Source of the DNA: Cytophagaceae bacterium | Lineage (GTDB): Bacteria; Bacteroidota; Bacteroidia; Flavobacteriales; Flavobacteriaceae | DNA: 64,000 nucleotides | Direction: 5' to 3' | NCBI GenBank assembly: GCA_002710685.1 | Contig: PALD01000037.1 | Location: 239,953 to 303,952 of the forward strand | Shown here: in pieces, positions 1 to 8,220 of the stretch | Position numbering within the stretch: position 1 is the stretch's first letter | Layout of the letters: each line of letters starts with the position of its first letter | Notes under the pieces: model-generated | What the model was told of the DNA's origin: nothing | The model's database searches: none | Seen by the model: the letters and a program-made list of their open reading frames with translations, nothing else | Position numbers and translations under genes: made by a program

Positions 1-1
1 C

Positions 2-910
2 CTGCCAGAAGGCATCAGTTGTTTGGTCAATGGTGATTTTCGCGTAGGCGAAATGATGACAAAAGATGAGCGTGTGCCGCTTGTCTCTGCCACAGGATCT
101 ACTCGCATGGGTAAGGAGGTTGCAAAAACTGTTGCGGGTCGTCTGGGCAAAACCTTGCTGGAACTGGGTGGTAATAACGCCATCATCGTTACCCCAGATG
201 CTGATATTAAAATGACGGTAATAGGAGCGGTCTTTGGTGCGGTGGGCACTTGTGGACAGCGTTGTACGTCTACCCGCCGACTCATCATACATGAAAGTAT
301 CTATGACACCGTAAAGGATGCCGTGGTTGATGCTTACAAGCAGCTGCGCATAGGCAATCCGCTGGATGAGAACAACCACGTGGGGCCGCTAATTGATACC
401 GATGCGGTAAAAATGTACAGCGATGCATTGCAAAAGGTGCAGCAAGAAGGAGGTAACATCATCGTGCCTGGCGGAGTGCTGGAGGGCGAGGGCTACGAGA
501 GCGGTTGCTATGTGAAGCCCGCAATCGCCGAGGCAAAAAACGAATATGACATCGTGCAGCACGAGACCTTTGCGCCCATACTTTACCTTATTAAGTACAA
601 CGGCGATGTAGATGATGCACTGGCGTTGCAAAACGGAGTGCGACAAGGGCTTTCTAGCGCCATCATGACCAATAATCTGCGTGAGGCAGAGCGCTTCTTA
701 AGTGTTGCAGGTAGTGATTGCGGAATTGCAAACGTAAATATTGGCACAAGCGGTGCGGAAATTGGAGGTGCCTTTGGTGGCGAAAAAGAAACCGGCGGCG
801 GCCGCGAAAGCGGTAGTGATGCCTGGAAAATCTATATGCGTCGCCAGACCAACACGATAAACTATACTACGGAGCTTCCACTGGCACAGGGGATTAAATT
901 TGACTTATAA
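2..910 (+). CDS. amaB: ALDH7-family aldehyde dehydrogenase (alpha-aminoadipic semialdehyde dehydrogenase type), 5'-truncated by the window edge
   Basis: The reading frame is open from base 2, so the first ~200 residues of a ~510-residue enzyme lie outside the window. Visible motifs are LELGGNN (general-base Glu), GTCGQRC (catalytic Cys, codon near base 262), and the tail AEIGGAFGGEKETGGGRES followed by a segment ending in LPLAQGIKF. These match the antiquitin/ALDH7 subfamily closely, which oxidises alpha-aminoadipic semialdehyde (lysine catabolism) with NAD+. The TTG at 23 is inside the protein and is not the start. The gene ends just before a strong hairpin terminator. One copy of a dispersed palindrome (38-53) lies in the coding sequence. 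The subfamily is near certain from the C-terminal signature; the physiological substrate is inferred from the family. Confidence 0.93.
   Translation: MPEGISCLVNGDFRVGEMMTKDERVPLVSATGSTRMGKEVAKTVAGRLGKTLLELGGNNAIIVTPDADIKMTVIGAVFGAVGTCGQRCTSTRRLIIHESIYDTVKDAVVDAYKQLRIGNPLDENNHVGPLIDTDAVKMYSDALQKVQQEGGNIIVPGGVLEGEGYESGCYVKPAIAEAKNEYDIVQHETFAPILYLIKYNGDVDDALALQNGVRQGLSSAIMTNNLREAERFLSVAGSDCGIANVNIGTSGAEIGGAFGGEKETGGGRESGSDAWKIYMRRQTNTINYTTELPLAQGIKFDL
38..53. repeat. Dispersed palindrome, TTTCGC-N4-GCGAAA type
   Basis: TTTCGCGTAGGCGAAA inside the ALDH7 gene. The same 16 bases occur at 53475-53490 inside an unrelated TonB receptor gene. Member of the dispersed palindrome family described in the findings. 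Confidence 0.7.
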
Positions 911-913
911 TTT

Positions 914-930
914 TTTGGCTTAAAGCCAAA
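914..930. repeat. Dispersed palindrome TTTGGCTTAAAGCCAAA
   Basis: Perfect 17-base inverted repeat just after the ALDH7 stop codon. T runs precede it and A runs follow it on both strands, so it lacks the 3' U tract of an intrinsic terminator. Further copies lie at 8248, 38855, 41045, 59638 and (variant) 62974. Confidence 0.75.
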
Positions 931-947
931 GAAAAACATAGTACATG

Positions 948-975
948 GGCATGTCGTCACCACGGCATGCCTTTT
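948..975 (+). terminator. Intrinsic terminator of the ALDH7 gene
   Basis: A 10-bp stem (948-957 with 962-971, one G-U pair, loop CACC) is followed by TTTTATTTT. It overlaps the 3' end of the convergent zinc-ribbon gene. Confidence 0.8.
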
Positions 976-2065
976 ATTTTGCAAACAGATAAAAAATCAC
1001 AAACAATAGTATCACGCCCAGCACGGCAAAAAATATCTTCCAGAAAGAATACGGGCGCTTGCCTGATAGATGACCATTCTCACCGTTGACAAAAAAGCTA
1101 TACTCCTTGCCCTTGTAGCGATAGGAGCTTATGTAAACAGGGAGCAAAATATGTTTAAAAGTCTCATTTTCCAGTTGCATGGTCAGGTTGCTCACGCGCT
1201 GCTCGTCACCGCCCATATCGCGCCGCGCCCATACGTGCGCGACATCCCGCATTTCATCTTGGGCTTCCAGATGGCCATTGTTTAGTGGGATGGTATATTT
1301 TTCGGTAACAAAACCTGATAGAAACCCACTCTCAAAGGGCTGTAGCTTTGAGAGGTTCCACTGCGCGATACCCCGGGGTATCTTGCCCGTGTGCTGTTTT
1401 GAGGCATTGATCAAGGTGTCGTCCACAAAACCGCTTATGTTACCACTTACGGGAGTCCATCGTGTTTTGCGTACACGCCTGGTGCGGGTATTGCCCTTGC
1501 TGTCACGATATGTTTGGTTTACATAATAATAATCGCCACGCTGGCCACGGTATTGCGCATAGAGGTCTGCATCAAAGGTCCAGTAGGGCAGGTAAAGGCC
1601 CTTGGTGAACTGGGGGTCGAGGGTTGCTTTTTTCAGGTCGTTAGGTGCCCACCACATGCCGTCAACCCACTTCTTGAAACGTAGTATGGCTTCTTTTTGC
1701 GTAAGCTGAAAGGGTAAGACCGCGCCGGGTAATATCCATTCTTCTGTGGTGGCGTCTTCTTTAATAAGCGGTTCGCCGCAATACACGCAGTTTAGCGACT
1801 TGTAGTTTTCTTCCACATGCTGGTTGGCGCCGCAGTTCTTGCAGTGCAGGATGCTTATTTCCTCACTGTTTGCCTGGGCGCCTTTTTCTTGTAAATACTG
1901 GCGCAAGGGCAACTCCTTTATGGTGTCAACCTCCAGGTTTATCTTTTCTTCATGCCCACAATACTCACATTTTACTGATGTGGTCCCGGGTTTGTACTTG
2001 AGTTCTGCGCCACAGTTGGCACAAGCTTTCTTGATTTCAGATTTATGAATGGTAGATGGGGGCAA
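974..2065 (-). CDS. Double zinc-ribbon, C-terminal membrane-anchored protein (YdjG-like)
   Basis: This is a 363-residue protein. Two N-terminal zinc ribbons show as CxxC pairs at residues 15/18 with 33/36 and 75/78 with 93/96. A middle region without motifs I recognise follows, and one hydrophobic helix closes the C-terminus (about residues 343-362), so the ribbons should face the cytoplasm. TFIIB-type zinc-ribbon proteins with a membrane anchor are encoded beside SPFH proteins in Bacillus (ydjG and ydjI, with a PspA gene), where the set is linked to envelope stress. The same partnership is seen here, with the SPFH gene 47 bp upstream on the same strand. No pspA gene is adjacent. The function in envelope stress is inferred from this context. 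Confidence 0.75.
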   Translation of the reverse strand: MPPSTIHKSEIKKACANCGAELKYKPGTTSVKCEYCGHEEKINLEVDTIKELPLRQYLQEKGAQANSEEISILHCKNCGANQHVEENYKSLNCVYCGEPLIKEDATTEEWILPGAVLPFQLTQKEAILRFKKWVDGMWWAPNDLKKATLDPQFTKGLYLPYWTFDADLYAQYRGQRGDYYYVNQTYRDSKGNTRTRRVRKTRWTPVSGNISGFVDDTLINASKQHTGKIPRGIAQWNLSKLQPFESGFLSGFVTEKYTIPLNNGHLEAQDEMRDVAHVWARRDMGGDEQRVSNLTMQLENETFKHILLPVYISSYRYKGKEYSFFVNGENGHLSGKRPYSFWKIFFAVLGVILLFVIFYLFAK

Positions 2066-2112
2066 ACTATGGTTTTTGCTTTTTAGACTTTCGTGAAAAC
2101 GGTAACCTCATT

Positions 2113-3252
2113 TTATTGTGGTGGCAATGGTGGTGGCGTGTTACCTCCCAAGAAAGATCTTAGCTCCTCAATTTCAGAGAGTGGTTTCCATTCGGTCATG
2201 CCCTGTTTCCACACCAGTGAATTGCGGTTAATGGTGCGCGAAGCATACAGTGATTGCAGCTGCTCAAAAGTCGCGGGCCCCTGTTGTGCACCGTTCACGG
2301 CATAATAATATTGTATGGCAGCCGGCATGGGGGGCGGCGTGGCCCCTGTGGGTTGTTGTGGCTGTGCCGTGCGGGTTACCTGTTGCGGTTGTGCCATCGC
2401 GGCACCCATTTGCTGTGCCATGGCAAAGCCCATGCCCATGCCCATGCCTGCGCCTGCGGTGCCACCCTCGCTATTTGCGGCGGCCTCGATGGCTTTTGCG
2501 GTCTTGAACTTGGTCAACTTATCCAGGTCAAGTTTGTCGAGACGGCTGTACTCAAAAATCTCTTTTTTGAGTTCTTCGGGCATGGAGACGTTCTCGATAA
2601 AGAAACGCTCCAGTGAGATACCCACCCCGTCAAACTCTGGCTGCATCACCTCTTTGCAGGTATCTGAAAGTTCCGTGGTATTTGCAGCATATAATTCTAT
2701 GGGCAGGTTTGCCTCGCCCACGGTATCGGTAAAACGGGTGGCGATAAGGCTTTTTAGGTGCTCGTTGATTTCAAAATTGGTAAAGTTGCCATCCGTCCCC
2801 ACGATGTCCTTGATGAATTTACCCGCATCGCTTATGCGAAAGGCATACGTGCCAAATGCGCGGATCTCTACCAGGCCAAAACGGTCATCGCTAAGTGTAA
2901 TGGGATTTTTGGTGCCCCATTTTTCATCCGTGAAAAGGTGGGTGTTCACAAAGTAAACCTCGGCCTTGAATGGACTGTCAAAACCATATTTCCACCCCTT
3001 GAGCGTGGTGAGGATGGGGAGGTTTTGTGTATTGAGGGTATATGTTCCCGGCCCAAAAACATCTGCCAGCTGGCCTTCATTGATAAAAACGGCCGTTTGC
3101 CCCTCGCGCACGATGAGCTTAGCGTTGTTCTTGATTTCATTTTGGTAACGTTCAAAACGGTGGGCAATGGTATCATCAGTATAATCGAGCCACTCGATGA
3201 TATCAATAAATTCATGACTTAGTTTTTCCTTGATCTTATCAAATATTCCCAT
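2113..3252 (-). CDS. SPFH-domain protein with C-terminal GYF_2 domain (YdjI-like)
   Basis: This is a 379-residue protein of the virion-core-protein-like SPFH type. The N-terminal two thirds are the SPFH/band-7 fold (segments such as REGQTAVFINEG and GTYTLNTQNLP are typical). A Gly/Met/Ala-Gln-rich linker around residues 265-300 follows. The C-terminus has a GYF_2 domain (about 313-368, with QGPATFEQLQSLY and VWKQGMTEW). No transmembrane helix is visible, so membrane association would be peripheral or through its zinc-ribbon partner downstream. The family scaffolds membrane microdomains. It is the first gene of a two-gene operon with the zinc-ribbon protein. The start is the ATG at 3252; no ribosome-binding site is visible, which is normal here. 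Confidence 0.85.
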   Translation of the reverse strand: MGIFDKIKEKLSHEFIDIIEWLDYTDDTIAHRFERYQNEIKNNAKLIVREGQTAVFINEGQLADVFGPGTYTLNTQNLPILTTLKGWKYGFDSPFKAEVYFVNTHLFTDEKWGTKNPITLSDDRFGLVEIRAFGTYAFRISDAGKFIKDIVGTDGNFTNFEINEHLKSLIATRFTDTVGEANLPIELYAANTTELSDTCKEVMQPEFDGVGISLERFFIENVSMPEELKKEIFEYSRLDKLDLDKLTKFKTAKAIEAAANSEGGTAGAGMGMGMGFAMAQQMGAAMAQPQQVTRTAQPQQPTGATPPPMPAAIQYYYAVNGAQQGPATFEQLQSLYASRTINRNSLVWKQGMTEWKPLSEIEELRSFLGGNTPPPLPPQ

Positions 3253-3304
3253 GTTTTGAATTTTAGTTTACGCTAATATGTAGCAGATTAATCGAATTTG
3301 TTTC

Positions 3305-3326
3305 ACACAAACGGGTGTAATTGTGT
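3305..3326. promoter_or_regulatory. Inverted repeat upstream of the SPFH operon
   Basis: ACACAA and TTGTGT are separated by 10 bases, about 55 bp upstream of the SPFH start. It could be an operator, but nothing else supports that, and no clear promoter box was found for this operon. Confidence 0.25.
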
Positions 3327-3382
3327 TCATGCATTTAAATTTCGCATTCTTCTTTAAGCTGGGCAAGTATAAATTGTATCGA

Positions 3383-3399
3383 TTTGGCTTTCGCCGAAA
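3383..3399. repeat. Dispersed palindrome TTTGGCTTTCGCCGAAA
   Basis: This 17-mer is intergenic here and is identical to the one at 17168-17184 inside batE. The 14-base core GGCTTTCGCCGAAA recurs at 43179 and, in reverse, twice in porZ. Confidence 0.7.
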
Positions 3400-3498
3400 G
3401 GCACCCAAAATCAATTTATGATAAATTAACTTGTTGAAATACAGTTTATTTGGCTTTTGTTTAACCCCCTTTACTGATTTTTTAAGAACTGCTCACGG

Positions 3499-3506
3499 TA
3501 AATTTG
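3499..3506 (+). promoter_or_regulatory. Bacteroidota -7 box for the HhH protein gene
   Basis: TAAATTTG matches TAnnTTTG exactly and ends 28 bp before the ATG at 3535. No convincing -33 TTTG element is seen. Confidence 0.45.
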
Positions 3507-3534
3507 AGGTATTACTAACTAAAAATCATGAGCT

Positions 3535-4131
3535 ATGGAAATTGATTGGCTAATTGCAGGTCCCATAATCGCAGGTATTGTGGGGATCTTCTTAGGATAT
3601 TTGATAGGGTATGCCTCAAAGAAAGCCCCTGACTATAAAAACGAGATTGCCTCCTGGCAAAATAAATATGATGCTAAATGCAGGGAGTTAAATGCATCAG
3701 TAGATTCAAGAAAAGCGCTTGAGGGCGAGGTTGCCGGGCTTCAAACCCGCTTGAGCAACGTTGAGGCTGACCTGGCCAGTTCACAGTCTAAACTTAGTGC
3801 CGTGCAAAATATTGCCGGTGGGGTGACAACCTCAAATTATGATGCAGATCATGTGAAAACGGCCTATGGCAAAACGGTAAATAAGGATGACCTTACCCTT
3901 ATAGATGGGATAGATACCACCATTGCAGGATTGTTAAAGAACTATGGCATCACCACATGGTATGAGTTGTCAAGAACCCCGGTGGACCGTTGCAGGCAAA
4001 TACTAGCAGAGAGCAACAAAGATTATGAAAGGCATATGCCCAGTACGTGGCCAGACCAGGCCAGACTGGCCTATGAGGGTAAATGGACAGAACTCAAAGA
4101 GTGGCAAGCAAGCCATGCACACCACGTATAA
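3535..4131 (+). CDS. Membrane-anchored coiled-coil protein with C-terminal helix-hairpin-helix domain
   Basis: This 198-residue protein has one N-terminal transmembrane helix (about 5-26, with a Gly-rich face). A charged coiled-coil segment follows (about 35-95), then a C-terminal helix-hairpin-helix domain of the flap-endonuclease-like 5' nuclease type (DLTLIDGIDTTIAGLL, GITTWYELSR, then MPSTWPDQARLAYEGKW). Such domains are common at the tail of ribosomal-protein-L21-like or NADH-dehydrogenase-associated proteins, and here they may bind DNA or simply mediate contacts. No nuclease catalytic residues can be identified. The upstream ATG at 3528 runs into a stop at once, so 3535 is the start. 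It ends at its own terminator and is probably transcribed alone. Confidence 0.75.
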   Translation: MEIDWLIAGPIIAGIVGIFLGYLIGYASKKAPDYKNEIASWQNKYDAKCRELNASVDSRKALEGEVAGLQTRLSNVEADLASSQSKLSAVQNIAGGVTTSNYDADHVKTAYGKTVNKDDLTLIDGIDTTIAGLLKNYGITTWYELSRTPVDRCRQILAESNKDYERHMPSTWPDQARLAYEGKWTELKEWQASHAHHV

Positions 4132-4159
4132 TATTTGCTTTATATTATAAATTGATTGT

Positions 4160-4193
4160 CCCGGGACCAGCGCAAGCAGGTCCTGGGTTTTTT
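4160..4193 (+). terminator. Intrinsic terminator after the HhH protein gene
   Basis: A 9-bp stem (4160-4168 with 4179-4187, one G-U pair) is followed by six Ts. It overlaps the stop codon of the convergent phosphatase gene. Confidence 0.8.
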
Positions 4194-4920
4194 AATTGCG
4201 GCCGTTTTCACCGGGGTACAGGGTATGCACAGGGTCACTTTGCCAAAATTCCTTACTGTCAACGTCAATAATCGACAATGGATTTTTATATGCAGCACCT
4301 GTGTCAACGTTCCATACATTTACCATTTGCGTGGGTATTGACCTGCCTATCCTGGTAAGTGGCGTATGGCCTATAAAGATCTCGTCAAAAATCTTAAGGC
4401 GCTTGGGGAACATATCATCATCTGGAGACAGGCTCTTATCTGTCGCGCAGGCAAGTTCCCAGAGGGTGCGGTCCCAGTAATAAGCTGTATCGTGATATTC
4501 ATATTGTGGGCCCTTTATGTTTTGAAAACCGGCATGTGCAAAGAGCTTGTTGCTGGGCAGGATGAGGTAGTTTTCCAGCGATTCATAAAAAAGTTTATGG
4601 ATGTTGATCTGCGCATCGGTATATCCTTCATAGGATTTTACCGTGGCATTGCCCCCATGAAACAGCCAGCTTTCATTATGTTCCCTTTTTGTGAGCCATT
4701 GATATGCAAGGTCGTCGTGGTTGCCACGGAGCAGGGTTACGTTATGGGTTTCCTTTAAATTAATCAAGAAATCGACCACCTGTGCGCTCTGGCCCCACCC
4801 ATCTACATAATCCCCCAGGAAGATGAGGTGGTCCTCAGGGGTTGTTTTGGCCCTAGCCAAAACCTGTTTTACGGCTTTTAAACCTCCATGAATATCGCCT
4901 ATGGCAAGTGTTCTGCTCAT
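4192..4920 (-). CDS. PPP-family metallophosphatase (serine/threonine or diadenosine-tetraphosphatase type)
   Basis: This 242-residue protein carries the three calcineurin-like metal-binding motifs in order: GDIHG at residues 8-12, GDYVDG at 36-41 and RGNHDD at 65-70. Downstream histidines (FAHAGF and FIGHTPL) complete the di-metal site. The length is that of a bare catalytic domain with no signal peptide, so it should be a cytoplasmic phosphoesterase acting on phosphoproteins or dinucleotides. The ATG begins directly after the stop codon of the upstream AlbA_2 gene, so the two are almost certainly translated from one mRNA. Substrate unknown. Confidence 0.88.
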   Translation of the reverse strand: MSRTLAIGDIHGGLKAVKQVLARAKTTPEDHLIFLGDYVDGWGQSAQVVDFLINLKETHNVTLLRGNHDDLAYQWLTKREHNESWLFHGGNATVKSYEGYTDAQINIHKLFYESLENYLILPSNKLFAHAGFQNIKGPQYEYHDTAYYWDRTLWELACATDKSLSPDDDMFPKRLKIFDEIFIGHTPLTRIGRSIPTQMVNVWNVDTGAAYKNPLSIIDVDSKEFWQSDPVHTLYPGENGRN

Positions 4921-6057
4921 CTAGTTGTATTTTACTTTTCTTAGTATACGTATGTTGTCTTTATATGAATCATAGAACCTTTGCCCCAGTTCTTTTAAAT
5001 GATTTTTGCTTTCTTCCAGTTTTTGAATCGCCTGCTCAAAGCCGTTGAGGTAACAGATGAGATAGGTGGACGAGAGGTTTTCCAGGTCTTCCCACTCTCC
5101 TTTGTTGAGTGTTTTTTTTGCCTTGAGCTTGTGTAATATCGTGTTGTTGTTGTTATAGATATGGTGCAGCATCTTCTTGTCAAACTGGGGTGGTTCAAAT
5201 ACGAGCTTGCTGTCAATCTTATAATTTCCATTTTCATGGAAATTGATATGGAGTTCCTCAAGGGGGTAATATTTGTAATTTCCCTGAAGGCCCAGGTGCA
5301 CGTATTCCAGGATCTTGAAATTATTCTCGTTATACTCTATGCTCACTTCGTCAAGCGCGGAATAGAAGAGCCTGACCTGCTCGTTGATGAGTTCAATGTC
5401 CACGCGGCTATAATAGGTGTTTTCCTTGACCCTTTTTGGTATTCCTGCCCAGCAGACCACAAATTGTTCTTTAAACACCTTGTACGAGGTGAAAAGGTTG
5501 CTGTGCCGGTGGTTGATAAAGTCTATGACCCCGTCAAGGGTGAGCTCTATGTTGTTGCGGGCATGTTTTTCAATCTCGGCAACTGTGGCACTGTTGACAT
5601 CCTGTATCTCGATGTCAAAAACCTTTGACATCGAGATGCTCCCATCCCTAAAAAAAACACTTCCGCCCCAGTATTTCCATATATTCTTGCGCAGGGATGT
5701 GAGCTTGCCCGTGGGCCTGATGGTCACCAGCCCCACCACCAAATCTGGCGGAAGGTGCGGGAAGGGTATGTTTTCATAAGAAATCAATGGAGGATTGTTG
5801 AGGTAGGCATTGACCAGGTTCTGGATCTTGCTATCATCAAAAAAGGGGACCCCGTTGATTTCATTAGTGTCATCCTCGACCCCCACAACGATAAAGCTGT
5901 TGTTTCTGGGGTTTGAATTAGAGAGTGCGCAGATGTGCTTTAAGAATTTAGCCTTTCCTTCTTTATTGCCTATGTCAATCTTGCGCTTCTTGTCGTAAAA
6001 ACTGTTCTCGTCATTGTGGGCGAGCAGGTTTTTAATAAGGAGGCGTTTGTTGATCAT
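4921..6057 (-). CDS. AlbA_2 (Schlafen-like) domain protein
   Basis: This 378-residue protein starts with an AlbA_2-type putative nucleic-acid-binding/ATP-binding domain (about residues 15-125; KGEGK-like NKEGKAKFLKHICALSN, then FIVVGVEDDTNEINGV and DLVVGLVTIRPTGK). The remaining ~250 residues show no motif I recognise and are rich in Asn, Tyr and Lys. AlbA_2 proteins in bacteria are often transcriptional regulators or parts of accessory and defence loci. This one is tightly coupled to a PPP phosphatase with zero intergenic bases, an arrangement I do not recognise as a named system. No promoter box is obvious upstream. Confidence 0.75.
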   Translation of the reverse strand: MINKRLLIKNLLAHNDENSFYDKKRKIDIGNKEGKAKFLKHICALSNSNPRNNSFIVVGVEDDTNEINGVPFFDDSKIQNLVNAYLNNPPLISYENIPFPHLPPDLVVGLVTIRPTGKLTSLRKNIWKYWGGSVFFRDGSISMSKVFDIEIQDVNSATVAEIEKHARNNIELTLDGVIDFINHRHSNLFTSYKVFKEQFVVCWAGIPKRVKENTYYSRVDIELINEQVRLFYSALDEVSIEYNENNFKILEYVHLGLQGNYKYYPLEELHINFHENGNYKIDSKLVFEPPQFDKKMLHHIYNNNNTILHKLKAKKTLNKGEWEDLENLSSTYLICYLNGFEQAIQKLEESKNHLKELGQRFYDSYKDNIRILRKVKYN

Positions 6058-6130
6058 TTGGCTTGCAAGTTGCCTTTAAAGGTCACAAGTTTTACTGATT
6101 TATGAGAAGCATTTTTAAAATAATTATAAA

Positions 6131-6464
6131 TTAATTTTTTGGCTGTTGTGGTGGAGGGGGGATTCTTCCTTCATACTCCAGGAGTATTCTTAAAAATGGA
6201 TGATTGTCCATATTGCCAGTGATTTGCTCATAAGCTTTGATTATTTCCAAAACCCTTTTTTCTAATGTTGCTGCAGAAGTTTTAGAGCTCAATTTTAATT
6301 CAATAATCACGTTCTCTTTCCAGCGCTGGTCATTAGCAAACGGGAGTGTTAAAAAATTCTCTTTGAACGATGTTATTAAGTTCTGCTCAGAAAAACCGTA
6401 ACCTTTCTTGTGAGCATAAAGGATTAAGAATAAAAGCTAAAAAAATGAAAAATAAGATTTTCAT
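6131..6464 (-). pseudogene. Small secreted-protein gene broken by a single-base frameshift
   Basis: The ATG at 6464 opens a clear signal peptide (MKILFFIFLAFILNPLCSQ), but that frame stops after 25 codons. From that point the -1-shifted frame is open to a stop at 6131 and reads like protein (for example FSEQNLITSFKENF, PFANDQRWKENVIIELKLSS, IIKAYEQITGNMDNHPFL). The interval is 334 bases, one more than a multiple of three. Removing one base from the A5 run at 6391-6395 joins the halves into a protein of about 110 residues. The start lies 6 bp after the stop of the YdfG-like gene, so it belongs to that operon. Either the gene is decayed or the base is a sequencing error. The family is not recognised. 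Confidence 0.6.
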
Positions 6465-6470
6465 TGATGG

Positions 6471-7226
6471 CTAATTCTTATTTACCACCGTAGAACTTGC
6501 CTGGTCCGTGCACATTACCACAAGGTCTGCAATATTCACGTGATAGGGTCGTGTCACCACAAAGTATATAATGTCAGCAATGTCTTCTGCCTTGAGCGGC
6601 ATAAAACCTTGATAAACCTTATCTGCCTTTTCTTTATTCCCTTTAAAGCGCACTTCGCTAAACCCAGTTTCCACCATACCGGGATGTATGGCGCCCACGC
6701 GTATGTTGTGTCCATTAAGGTCCAGCCGCATGCCTTGATTGATGGCATCCACGGCATGTTTACTGGCACAGTACACGTTGCCTTTGGGATACACTTCCTT
6801 TCCGGCGGTGGAGCCTATGTTGATGATGTGGCCTGATTTTCTCTCCATCATCTGTGGGAGGAGTGCTTTTGTGACATATAGCAACCCTTTTACATTGATG
6901 TCCAGCATGGCATCAAAGTCATCCAGGCTGGCCTCTTGAAAAGTATCCAGGCCATGGGCATTGCCGGCATTGTTGATAAGGATGTCTATGTGTGAGAATT
7001 TCCCCGTAAGGGAATTGATGGCATCTTGTACCTTGTCCCTTTCACGTACATCAAAGTTCAAGGCGTGTACCTCCACAAGCTTCTCCAGTTCTACTGTAAG
7101 GGCATCGAGTTTTTCTTGGCGACGGCCGCAGATCACGAGGTTGATTCCGTTTTTTGCAAAGTATCTGGCGGTTGCCATACCTATTCCACTAGTTGCCCCA
7201 GTAATCAGGGCGGTTGTATTGTGCAT
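6471..7226 (-). CDS. ydfG: Short-chain dehydrogenase, YdfG-like 3-hydroxy acid dehydrogenase
   Basis: This 251-residue protein is a classical SDR. It has TGATSGIG at residues 9-16 (dinucleotide binding), NNAG near 87-90, a catalytic Ser in NIGSTAG, and YCASK as the YxxxK pair. The C-terminal segment IADLVVMCTDQAS resembles the E. coli YdfG ending, which acts with NADP+ on 3-hydroxy acids such as serine, allo-threonine and 3-hydroxypropionate. The Arg in ICGRRQEK after beta-2 supports NADP preference. Cytoplasmic. The downstream frameshifted small secreted gene starts 6 bp later. Confidence 0.88.
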   Translation of the reverse strand: MHNTTALITGATSGIGMATARYFAKNGINLVICGRRQEKLDALTVELEKLVEVHALNFDVRERDKVQDAINSLTGKFSHIDILINNAGNAHGLDTFQEASLDDFDAMLDINVKGLLYVTKALLPQMMERKSGHIINIGSTAGKEVYPKGNVYCASKHAVDAINQGMRLDLNGHNIRVGAIHPGMVETGFSEVRFKGNKEKADKVYQGFMPLKAEDIADIIYFVVTRPYHVNIADLVVMCTDQASSTVVNKN

Positions 7227-7300
7227 CTTAAAAGGTTTTAAGGTTTTTAACTTTCTGCTAAGTTAAAAACTCACAAGCTTAGTTAAAGGAAGTTAAGGGA

Positions 7301-7332
7301 TTTGTTATCGCCAAAGTACTGCCGCACATTTG
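7301..7332 (+). promoter_or_regulatory. Probable promoter of the DUF4382 lipoprotein gene
   Basis: TTTG at 7301-7304 and CACATTTG at 7325-7332 are 20 bases apart. They approximate the Bacteroidota -33/-7 pair with one mismatch in the -7 box. It ends 35 bp before the ATG. Confidence 0.4.
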
Positions 7333-7367
7333 CCTCACCAAATAATAATGAACTTATAACTACAATT

Positions 7368-8189
7368 ATGAAAAAGTATATTTTAATGTTTGTTGCAGGG
7401 GTCATGGGCGTTGCCATGACAAGCTGTAGTGATGACAATAACAATGATTCTACAGGGGATACCTCAAGAATGTCTGTAAAACTGGTGGATGCACCTGGTG
7501 ATTATGATGAGGTGAACATTGATGTTGAAGATGTTGTCATCAAGTATGAAGGAGATGTGAACCTGGACGGTGAAGTTGAATATGATGATAATGAAATTCA
7601 AATAGGTGCCGTAAATACCGGGGTCTATAACATGCTTGAACTTACGGGAGGTGAATTTGTATTGCTTACGGATGATGAAGTGCCAGCAGGAAGGATCAGT
7701 CAGATAAGGTTGATACTAGGTTCTGACAACACGGTTGTTGTAGATGGAGAGACGCACCCATTACAGACCCCCAGCGCGCAACAATCTGGTCTTAAGCTCA
7801 ACATAAATCAAACCCTGGAGGCCAATACAACCTACACGTTTACACTAGACTTTGATGTGGATGCATCAATAGTTGAGCAAGGTAACGGTGGATACTTGCT
7901 TAAACCTACCATACGTGCATTTGCAGACGAAGCAACGGGACAAATCACGGGTACGGTACTAGGTGAATTTGACACCATGGTAACCGCAACCAGTCAAACA
8001 GGTCTTGTGGTAACATCATATACCAATGACATGGGTAACTTTGTACTCAACGGTTTGCCAGAAGGTGTGTATGACCTTACGATTGAATCAGAGGTTGCAC
8101 TAGGTGTAACAACCACAGTGACCATCGAGGATGTAGCCGTGGTAAATGGTGAAGTAAAAAGCGTTGGAGAAATCACGGTTCAAGAGTAA
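7368..8189 (+). CDS. DUF4382 lipoprotein with C-terminal carboxypeptidase-regulatory-like domain
   Basis: This 273-residue protein has a lipoprotein signal (MKKYILMFVAGVMGVAMTSC) and an acidic Ser/Asp/Asn-rich export signal (SDDNNND) after Cys20, so it is probably at the cell surface. A DUF4382 domain follows (about 34-185, with VKLVDAPGDYDEVNIDVEDV), then a small beta-sandwich repeat near the end (GQITGTVLGEFDT, MGNFVLNGLPEGVYDL) of the regulatory-like type. In this phylum DUF4382 proteins are surface proteins of unknown role. The reading frame extends to a TTG at 7302, but the signal peptide fixes the start at 7368. It is a single-gene unit with a terminator. Confidence 0.85.
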   Translation: MKKYILMFVAGVMGVAMTSCSDDNNNDSTGDTSRMSVKLVDAPGDYDEVNIDVEDVVIKYEGDVNLDGEVEYDDNEIQIGAVNTGVYNMLELTGGEFVLLTDDEVPAGRISQIRLILGSDNTVVVDGETHPLQTPSAQQSGLKLNINQTLEANTTYTFTLDFDVDASIVEQGNGGYLLKPTIRAFADEATGQITGTVLGEFDTMVTATSQTGLVVTSYTNDMGNFVLNGLPEGVYDLTIESEVALGVTTTVTIEDVAVVNGEVKSVGEITVQE

Positions 8190-8220
8190 ACACGCTGTAT
8201 ATAAATGACTATTTTTAAAA

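Noticed and set aside
914..930. TTTGGCTTAAAGCCAAA copies as intrinsic terminators
   Set aside because: T runs come before and A runs after the stem on both strands, so no U tract follows the hairpin. At three sites a proper terminator is present next to it.
2315..2956. Long plus-strand frame opposite the SPFH gene
   Set aside because: It is the complement of a well-supported SPFH/GYF_2 protein and has no family features.
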